The notes under the pieces: model-generated
Told to the model about the DNA's origin: nothing
Databases searched by the model: none
What the model saw: the letters and a program-made list of their open reading frames with translations, nothing else
Part shown: in pieces, positions 1 through 5,010 of the stretch
How positions within the stretch are numbered: position 1 is the first letter of the stretch
Layout of the letters: each line of letters opens with the position of its first letter
Made by a program: the position numbers and the translations under genes
From: an uncultured Alphaproteobacteria bacterium
GTDB taxonomy: Bacteria; Pseudomonadota; Alphaproteobacteria; Caulobacterales; Aquidulcibacteraceae
Direction of reading: 5' to 3'
DNA: 5,010 nucleotides
Assembly: GCA_937967725.1 (NCBI GenBank)
Contig: CALBSY010000488.1
Coordinates: 1-5,010, forward strand

Positions 1-1
1 C

Positions 2-535
2 TGCCACGGTGGCCAAGACAGCGCATCGAACTCGCCGCTGACGCCAACCCTTTCAGGCCAAAGCGCCGCCTATCTTGAGCGCGCGTTGCGCGAGTATCGC
101 GATGGCGTCCGAGAGAGCGGTTTCATGGAGCCCGTTGCTTCTGCTTTAGAGGACGCGGACATAGACACGTTAGCTGCGCTCTATTCTCGTATCCCGCCTG
201 TGGCTCGCGCCGGCGAAACCAACATGCTTTCGGAACGCGGGCTAGAACTGGCGACGGCGGGCCTCCCCACACGCAATGTCGCCGCGTGCCAGTCCTGCCA
301 CAGCGGCGCCGCGAGAGCCGATTACCCCGCGCTCGCTGGGCAGCCGCAAGCCTATCTGCAAGCTCAGCTTGAGCTTTGGCGGCGCGGAGGACGCGCCGAG
401 ACCGCGCATGGGCGCACTATGGCCGAGATCGCGCGTCAGCTCACCGAAGAAGAGATCGCGTCTGTCACCAAATACTACGCCAGCCTGCCGCCGGCGATTG
501 CCGCACCGCCACTTCAAGTGGGAGCGGCGCAATGA
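2..535 (+). CDS. Dihaem cytochrome c, c4-like (5' end outside window)
   Basis: The gene is open from the left edge. The first visible residues are Cys-His-Gly, the end of a CxxCH haem site whose first Cys lies outside the window. Of the 177 visible residues, domain 1 keeps the Pro-Thr-Leu-Ser-Gly-Gln loop (res 15-20), a YLERALREYRDG helix and a probable axial Met (M42). Domain 2 has the second haem site CQSCH (96-100), a matching PALAGQPQAYLQAQL stretch (109-123) and probable axial Met M140. This duplicated layout is that of cytochrome c4 and related periplasmic dihaem electron carriers. The signal peptide must lie upstream. By context it is a likely electron donor to the oxidase encoded downstream, which is an inference from gene order. 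Its stop codon overlaps the coxB start (ATGA), so the two are probably translationally coupled. A TTG codon at 86 is internal, not a start. It could instead be a dehydrogenase-linked dihaem subunit, but the oxidase neighbours argue otherwise. Confidence 0.93.
   Translation, partial: CHGGQDSASNSPLTPTLSGQSAAYLERALREYRDGVRESGFMEPVASALEDADIDTLAALYSRIPPVARAGETNMLSERGLELATAGLPTRNVAACQSCHSGAARADYPALAGQPQAYLQAQLELWRRGGRAETAHGRTMAEIARQLTEEEIASVTKYYASLPPAIAAPPLQVGAAQ
520..535 (+). promoter_or_regulatory. Ribosome binding site and ATGA overlap for coxB
   Basis: A purine-rich GGGAG (520-524) lies 7 bases before the ATG at 532. The ATG overlaps the TGA stop (533-535) of the cytochrome c gene. This supports 532 as the coxB start and suggests coupled translation. 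Confidence 0.75.
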
Positions 536-1461
536 ACAGCGGCGCGCCTCAATCAACCTTCACCGCTACTGGCGAGGAAGCCGCGCGTATCGCTGATCTG
601 ACTGTGCTCATGAGCGCCGCTGGCGCGTTTATCTTCGCGTTCGTGCTCGTGGCGGGCTGGGCTGCGTTCTACGGTCCGCATGATCTACGCGCGCGCTTGA
701 GGACGCCAGCGATGGTCATCGGCGCGGGGATCATCTTTCCCACTGTGACACTGGGCGCCCTGCTGATTTACGGCTTCACAATCCTCAATGCCGGCGCGGC
801 CAGCGCCAGCGATCCGCCCGCGGCCACAATCCATGTCGTAGGCAAGCAATGGTGGTGGCGCGTCATCTATGAAACGCCGGACGGTCGACGCGTCGAGAGC
901 GCAAACGAGGTGCGGCTTCCAGTCGGCCGAAATGTTCGCTTCGTCCTGACCTCGGACGACGTGATCCATAGCTTCTGGATACCCGCGTTCGGCGGCAAGC
1001 TCGACATGATCCCAGGCCGGGAGAACGTGATGCACGTTCGCGTGCGCGAGCCGGGCGAAACGCGCGGGCAATGTGCGGAATATTGCGGCGGCGCCCACGC
1101 CTTCATGGCGTTCCGCGTCGTGGCCATGCAGGAAGCAGCATTTACGGAATGGCTTGATGCAGAAGCGGGTCCGGCAGTGAACTTGCAACACCCCGGCCGC
1201 ACTACGTTCGTGCAAGCCGGTTGCGGCGCGTGCCACAGCGTGCGCGGCGCTGGCGCTTACGGCCAGGCCGGTCCGGACCTTACCCATCTTGGCGGAAGAC
1301 GGAGTCTCGGCGCTGATGTCTTGGACACGAGCGCCGCGAACATCACTGATTGGATTGCGCGCCACCAGGAGCTGAAGCCAGACAATCTCATGCCGCCCTT
1401 CGACTATCTCAGCGATGCGGAACGCGCCGAAATCGGCGCTTGGCTGGCGAGCCTCGAATAG
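532..1461 (+). CDS. coxB: Cytochrome c oxidase subunit II with fused C-terminal cytochrome c domain (caa3-type)
   Basis: This 309-residue protein takes electrons from cytochrome c and passes them through CuA to subunit I. Two membrane helices (about 24-46 and 61-84) anchor it, and the rest faces the periplasm. After the aromatic patch at W107-W109 comes the cupredoxin CuA domain. All its ligands are visible: H146 (in DDVIHSFWIP), C181, E183, C185, H189 and M192 (in CAEYCGGAHAFM). Residues about 220-309 form a fused class I cytochrome c with CxxCH at 231-235 (CGACH) and probable axial Met M287 (NLMPPF). This is the caa3 / CoxM-like architecture. The CuA ligands rule out a quinol oxidase subunit. 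No lipobox is evident. Oddity: the glutamate that normally sits seven residues before the helix-2 Pro (bovine E62, R. sphaeroides E101, K-channel entry) is I63 here. The start at 532 has a good Shine-Dalgarno; the longer open frame upstream to 376 lies inside the cytochrome c gene and is not used. Confidence 0.97.
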   Translation: MNSGAPQSTFTATGEEAARIADLTVLMSAAGAFIFAFVLVAGWAAFYGPHDLRARLRTPAMVIGAGIIFPTVTLGALLIYGFTILNAGAASASDPPAATIHVVGKQWWWRVIYETPDGRRVESANEVRLPVGRNVRFVLTSDDVIHSFWIPAFGGKLDMIPGRENVMHVRVREPGETRGQCAEYCGGAHAFMAFRVVAMQEAAFTEWLDAEAGPAVNLQHPGRTTFVQAGCGACHSVRGAGAYGQAGPDLTHLGGRRSLGADVLDTSAANITDWIARHQELKPDNLMPPFDYLSDAERAEIGAWLASLE

Positions 1462-1470
1462 GTGGAAATG
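1459..1470 (+). promoter_or_regulatory. TAG/GTG junction with ambiguous start of the antiporter gene
   Basis: The coxB stop TAG (1459-1461) is followed with no spacer by GTG (1462) and, two codons on, by ATG (1468). AGGTGGA (1460-1466) looks like a ribosome binding site but lies one base from the ATG, too close to be normal. No good site lies before the GTG. Initiation by ribosomes that have just ended coxB is the simplest reading. Confidence 0.5.
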
Positions 1471-2505
1471 TTCGCTGACCTCGGCCTGCCGGCAAACATT
1501 GGCGTCTTCGCCGTCGCGGCGACTTTCGTTTGGATCGCCGGCGCCAGATTGGCCGCGCTCGCCGACGCCCTTGCCGAGCGCACGGGGCTTGGCCGCGCGC
1601 TCCTGGGCCTACTCCTGTTGGCCGGCGTCACGTCGTTGCCTGAAGTCGCCACATCTTTCACCGCCGCCAGCATTGGCGACGCGCAGCTAGCGATGAACAA
1701 CCTGCTCGGCAGCGTCGTGATGCAGGTGGCGCTGCTTGCGGTCGCCGACTTCATCTTCAGCCGCCACGCACTCACAGCCATCGTTCCCGACCCGGTGGTC
1801 ATGCTGCAAGGCGCGCTGAACGTCTGCCTGCTTGCGACCGTGGCGGTGGCGGCGCTGGCGCCGGAAGTCGCCTTTTTTGGCGCTGGCGCATGGACCTGGG
1901 GGTTGCTCGCCGCCTCCATTCTCAGTTTCTACAAGCTGGTCGAAGCTGGTGGCCGCCAGCCTTGGATCGCCAGCAACAAGACCGAACTCAGCAAGCAACA
2001 CGGCAAGCGCGAGCTGCCGCGCGGAAGCACTCCGGTGCTCATCGGACAAATAGCGGTCGTTGCGGCGGTGATTTTGGCGGCCGGCGCCGTCGTCGCGCTC
2101 AGCGGCCAAGCCATCGCCGAGCAAACCGGACTAGGTTCGTCGTTCTTCGGCTATGTCTTCGTCGCCATTTCGACATCGCTGCCCGAAGCCAGCACTGTGT
2201 TCGCAGCCATGCGCCGGGGCCTCTACACTATGGCGATCTCCGACATCCTCGGCACCAACATCCTCAATGTAACGCTGTTGTTCTGCGTCGACCTGATCTC
2301 GTCCGGCGAACCGATCATGCGCGCGGCCGGGCCGTTCGTCGCTATCGCCGCCATGCTGGGCGTTGTCGTCACCGGCCTGTTCGTGATGGGTTTGGCTGAG
2401 CGACGTGACCGATCCTACTTCCGCGCCGGGCTCGACTCCGCATTGGTGATCCTGGTCTACGCCGGAGGCTTGGCGCTGCTCTACGGATTGAGGCCGAACG
2501 GATGA
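1462..2505 (+). CDS. Na+/Ca2+ exchanger-like (CaCA superfamily) antiporter
   Basis: This 347-residue inner-membrane protein has about ten hydrophobic segments in two homologous halves. They are joined by a short hydrophilic, basic linker (about 161-190). Both signature alpha repeats are clear: repeat 1 has TSLPE at 57-61 followed by NNLLGSVVMQ (79-88), and repeat 2 has TSLPE at 238-242 followed by SDILGTNILN (260-269). The two essential acidic residues, E61 and E242, match E54 and E213 of the archaeal NCX_Mj structure by my ungapped alignment. The length is close to that of NCX_Mj and YrbG, and no cytosolic Ca2+ regulatory domain is present. Differences: the repeat 1 residue equivalent to N81 is Q88, repeat 2 D240 is N269, and S236 is T265. 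The substrate therefore cannot be fixed as Na+/Ca2+; H+/cation exchange is possible. The start is GTG 1462 or ATG 1468. The gene abuts coxB and overlaps the next gene by ATGA, so it is probably co-expressed with the oxidase. Confidence 0.9.
   Translation: MEMFADLGLPANIGVFAVAATFVWIAGARLAALADALAERTGLGRALLGLLLLAGVTSLPEVATSFTAASIGDAQLAMNNLLGSVVMQVALLAVADFIFSRHALTAIVPDPVVMLQGALNVCLLATVAVAALAPEVAFFGAGAWTWGLLAASILSFYKLVEAGGRQPWIASNKTELSKQHGKRELPRGSTPVLIGQIAVVAAVILAAGAVVALSGQAIAEQTGLGSSFFGYVFVAISTSLPEASTVFAAMRRGLYTMAISDILGTNILNVTLLFCVDLISSGEPIMRAAGPFVAIAAMLGVVVTGLFVMGLAERRDRSYFRAGLDSALVILVYAGGLALLYGLRPNG
2490..2505 (+). promoter_or_regulatory. Ribosome binding site and ATGA overlap for the subunit I/III gene
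   Basis: GAGG (2490-2493) stands 8 bases before the ATG at 2502. The ATG overlaps the antiporter's TGA stop (2503-2505). This decides the start and implies translational coupling across an ion transporter / oxidase boundary. Confidence 0.72.
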
Positions 2506-5010
2506 CGGACTCCTTGCCGCCGCCGCAGATGCCAATCAATCCTTCGCCGCGCCCTGCCGGCGAAGAAGAAGAATTGCTTCGCATATGGGCGACGCCCCGA
2601 GGCTGGCGCTGGCCTACGGCGGTCAACAACACCGTCATCGGCGTGCTTTATCTCGGCGCCGCGTTCACGTTCTTTGTCCTCGCCGGCATTCTGGCGCTGA
2701 TCATGCGCACGCAGCTCGCCGTGCCCGAGAACGATCTCGTCACCCAGGATTTCTACAACCAGCTCTTCACCCTGCACGGCACGACGCTGATGTTTCTATT
2801 CGCCGTGCCCGCGATGCAAGCGCTAGGCGTGCTGTTGCTGCCGCAAATGCTGGCGGCGCGTGATCTGCCGTTCCCTCGACTCTCTGCGTTCGCGGTCTGG
2901 GCCTACATTATCGGCGGCACGGTCTTCTTCAGTACGATCTTCTACGATCTTGCGCCGCAGGGCGGCTGGTTCATGTACCCGCCGCTGACGCTCACCGAAT
3001 ATCAGCCGGGGGACAACGCCGACTTCTGGCTGCTGGGCATCGGCTTCATTGAAATTTCCGCCATCGCCGGCGCCATCGAGATCATTGTCGGCGTATTGCG
3101 GACGCGCCCGCCAGGCATGACGCTCGACAAGCTGCCGATCTTCGGCTGGGCCATGCTGATCTTCGCCGGCATGATCATGGTGGCGTTTCCCGCCGTCATC
3201 CTTGCAACCATGATGTTGGAGATCGAACGCGCCTTCGGCTGGCCGTTCTTCTCGCCCGGCGGCGGGGGTGATCCGCTTTTGTGGCAACACCTCTTCTGGT
3301 TCTTCGGCCACCCCGAGGTCTACATCATCTTCCTGCCAGCCGCGGGGCTGGTTTCGATGATCGTGCCGACCGTGGCGCAAAAGCCGTTGGTGGGACACAA
3401 CCTCATCGTCGTCGCGCTGATCGCCACCGGCTTCTTCAGCTTCGGACTGTGGGTGCATCACATGTTCACGACCGGCATACCCGGCATGAGCATGGCGTTC
3501 TTCTCCGCGGCGTCTATGGCCGTGGCGATCCCATCGGGCATTCAAATTTTTTCCTGGATCGCCACCTTTGCAGCCGCTGACAAGCGTCCGGTCTTCAACA
3601 CGCCCTGTCTCTTCGTACTCGGGATGCTGTTCATCTTCGTGATTGGCGGCCTCACGGGCGTGATGGTGGCGATGGTGCCGTTCGACCTGCAGGCGCACGA
3701 CACGCACTTCATCGTCGCACACATGCACTACGTCATGATCGGCGGCATGGTGTTCCCGCTATTCGCGACCTTCTACTACTGGGCTCCCGTGGTTGCGAGG
3801 AAGCCGCTATCCGAACGCCTAGGGAAGATCTCCTTCTGGCTCATGTTCATCGGGTTCAACGTCTCCTTTTTCCCGATGCACATAAGTGGACTGATGGGTT
3901 TGCCCAGGCGAGTGTGGACCTATCCCGAAGTGCTCGGCGTCGGCACGCTCAACCTCATCTCCACCATCGGCGCGTTCATCCTCGCCGCGGGCGTCGCGGT
4001 CTTCATCATCGATCTCATCCGAAATTTCCGCGTCGGCGAAGGCGGCAGGGACAACCCGTTCAACGCCGGCACGCTCGAGTTTCTGCCGCAGGATGTCTAT
4101 TCGACGCGCTCGATCCCGCACGTCACGAGCACCTATCCGCTATGGGACGATCCCGATCTCCCCCGCGCGGTTAAGGCTGGTGAGCATTACCTGCCGAATG
4201 CGCCGACCGGCGGACGTGAGACAATCGTCACATCGCCGATCCACGCGCGTCCGCAATACGTCGTGCAAATGCCAGGCCCCGGCTGGATGCACGTCACGGC
4301 GGCCGTATTTACTGCCGCCTGCTTTTTGCTGCTCACCATAAAGGTGGTGACGCTCGCACTGATCTGTGCGGCGATCGCTATCGGCGCGTGCTTGGTCTGG
4401 GTATGGAGCATCGACAAAGGGCCGGACAAGGGGCCGGTGGACATCGGCGCCGGCATCAAACTGCCCGTCTACGTCACCGGACCGACCAGTCATGGCTGGT
4501 GGGCCATGATCGTGTTGATGGTCGTCGCCGGCTCGCTCTATCTCGCCTTCGTCTTCTCGTATCTCTACTTGTGGACTGGCGCGCCGGAGGCTTGGCAAGC
4601 CAGCAAAGCGCTTCTGCCTGACCTCATATGGCCGAGCGCCGCCGCCGCGTTGCTCATCGGCGCCGCGATCGTCATGCGGTTGGCGCGTGCCAGCCTGCCC
4701 GCGAAGGGCAAGACCAATCCGCTAAGCGTCATTCTCATCTTAGTCGCAGCGACAGCCGCCGCCGCGGGAATCGCCGCAGAGTTCTGGGGTCACTGGTCCG
4801 CCGGTTTGCGCCCGACAGAATCCTCCTACGGCGCAAGCGTTTACTTGTCCGTGATCCTAGGCGGACAGATCGTGTTCGCGATCTGCATCATGTCGGCGTT
4901 TTGCGCCGCACGCCACGTGGCGGGCAAGCTCGACCGCATACGCGTCGCGAGCCTGGAGAATACTGCGTTACTCTTAGACTACGCCGTCGTGCAAACGCTG
5001 ATCGGCTTGG
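2502..5010 (+). CDS. coxA: Cytochrome c oxidase subunit I fused to a subunit III-like domain (3' end outside window)
   Basis: The frame stays open for 836 complete codons to the right edge. Residues about 46-506 form the 12-helix haem-copper core that reduces O2. Visible ligands are H92 and H409 (haem a), H407 (haem a3), and H270, H319 and H320 (CuB). Y274 in HPEVY is the Tyr expected to crosslink to H270, and E272 marks an A1-type oxidase. H399-D400 (Mg site) and R469-R470 (haem propionates) are also present. A linker (about 507-590) leads to about seven further helices. They end in a subunit III-like region that begins near WWAMIVLMVVAG (666-677) and continues through SSYGASVYLS (774-783). 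Probably a few dozen residues are missing. I/III fusions are known in caa3-type enzymes. Oddities: K-channel Lys is Q348, D-channel Asn positions are V110, S128 and A129, Glu residues E184 and E193 lie in helix IV, and H402 replaces the usual Tyr in HDTY. CuB ligands and E272 exclude NO reductase and cbb3. The start at 2502 has a good Shine-Dalgarno; M10 is a weaker alternative. Confidence 0.96.
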   Translation, partial: MTDSLPPPQMPINPSPRPAGEEEELLRIWATPRGWRWPTAVNNTVIGVLYLGAAFTFFVLAGILALIMRTQLAVPENDLVTQDFYNQLFTLHGTTLMFLFAVPAMQALGVLLLPQMLAARDLPFPRLSAFAVWAYIIGGTVFFSTIFYDLAPQGGWFMYPPLTLTEYQPGDNADFWLLGIGFIEISAIAGAIEIIVGVLRTRPPGMTLDKLPIFGWAMLIFAGMIMVAFPAVILATMMLEIERAFGWPFFSPGGGGDPLLWQHLFWFFGHPEVYIIFLPAAGLVSMIVPTVAQKPLVGHNLIVVALIATGFFSFGLWVHHMFTTGIPGMSMAFFSAASMAVAIPSGIQIFSWIATFAAADKRPVFNTPCLFVLGMLFIFVIGGLTGVMVAMVPFDLQAHDTHFIVAHMHYVMIGGMVFPLFATFYYWAPVVARKPLSERLGKISFWLMFIGFNVSFFPMHISGLMGLPRRVWTYPEVLGVGTLNLISTIGAFILAAGVAVFIIDLIRNFRVGEGGRDNPFNAGTLEFLPQDVYSTRSIPHVTSTYPLWDDPDLPRAVKAGEHYLPNAPTGGRETIVTSPIHARPQYVVQMPGPGWMHVTAAVFTAACFLLLTIKVVTLALICAAIAIGACLVWVWSIDKGPDKGPVDIGAGIKLPVYVTGPTSHGWWAMIVLMVVAGSLYLAFVFSYLYLWTGAPEAWQASKALLPDLIWPSAAAALLIGAAIVMRLARASLPAKGKTNPLSVILILVAATAAAAGIAAEFWGHWSAGLRPTESSYGASVYLSVILGGQIVFAICIMSAFCAARHVAGKLDRIRVASLENTALLLDYAVVQTLIGL
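2542..2565 (+). repeat. Perfect 8-bp inverted repeat near the start of the subunit I/III gene
   Basis: CTTCGCCG (2542-2549) and CGGCGAAG (2558-2565) are exact reverse complements around an 8-base loop, 40 bases after the start codon. A third copy of CTTCGC (2577-2582) could pair with GCGAAG (2560-2565) instead, giving two exclusive hairpins. No T-run follows, so it is not a Rho-independent terminator. It may be chance in GC-rich coding DNA. Confidence 0.45.

Noticed and set aside
86..88. TTG as the start of the cytochrome c gene
   Set aside because: The frame continues upstream with the end of a haem site and conserved c4-type sequence, so the gene begins outside the window.
376..531. N-terminal extension of coxB from an upstream TTG
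   Set aside because: It would lie inside the cytochrome c domain 2 coding region in another frame. ATG 532 has a ribosome binding site and gives a normal subunit II N-terminus.
685..1365. A 226-codon minus-strand frame opposite coxB
   Set aside because: The sense strand encodes all CuA and haem c ligands. The antisense translation shows no recognisable motif.
1890..2399. A 169-codon plus-strand frame inside the antiporter gene
   Set aside because: It is an out-of-frame, Arg/His-rich shadow of the antiporter, whose own frame carries both alpha repeats.
2542..2582. Intrinsic terminator between the antiporter and subunit I
   Set aside because: The hairpin lies inside the coding sequence and no T-run follows.
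2823..3728. A 301-codon open frame on the minus strand
   Set aside because: It lies opposite the most conserved part of subunit I. Its His/Asp/Glu/Arg-rich translation with no domain is what the antisense of GC-rich membrane-protein codons gives.
532..5010. Quinol oxidase (bo3-type), cbb3 oxidase or NO reductase
   Set aside because: Subunit II has complete CuA ligands and a haem c domain, and subunit I has three CuB His plus HPEVY. Together these define an A-type cytochrome c oxidase.
2506..5010. Frameshift or sequencing error as the cause of the divergent subunit III part
   Set aside because: The frame is continuous without stops through 836 codons. The helices and the SSYGAS motif region persist across the junction.

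Overview
The window is wholly coding on the + strand. It holds four tightly packed genes in one apparent operon for an aerobic terminal oxidase: (1) the 3' end of a dihaem class I cytochrome c gene (cytochrome c4-like, positions 2-535); (2) coxB, a CuA-bearing cytochrome c oxidase subunit II with a fused C-terminal cytochrome c domain (532-1461); (3) a Na+/Ca2+ exchanger-like (CaCA superfamily) membrane antiporter (1462-2505); (4) a fused subunit I + subunit III gene (coxA/ctaD with a coxC-like tail) running from 2502 off the right edge. No RNA gene, mobile element, CRISPR array, promoter or terminator is visible.

The DNA is GC-rich, with strong G/C bias at third codon positions. The gene types (a caa3-like oxidase with cytochrome c-fused subunit II, a I/III fusion and a c4-type donor) resemble the second, CoxMNOP-like oxidases of Alphaproteobacteria. 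An alphaproteobacterium is the best guess. This rests on general resemblance, not on a search.

The genes are coupled as ATGA overlap, TAG directly followed by GTG, then ATGA overlap. The likely electron path is dihaem cytochrome c -> haem c domain of subunit II -> CuA -> haem a -> haem a3/CuB, where O2 is reduced to water. All metal ligands of a working A-type oxidase are present.

Two things stand out. First, an ion antiporter gene sits between the genes for subunits II and I with no spacer. Second, the usual proton-pathway residues are remodelled. The K-channel lysine is Gln and its subunit II entry glutamate is Ile. The D-channel asparagines are replaced while its Asp and Glu are kept, and extra Glu residues appear in helix IV. 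The subunit III half also lacks that family's signature motifs. This looks like a divergent oxidase lineage rather than a broken one, because all frames are open and all metal ligands are intact.
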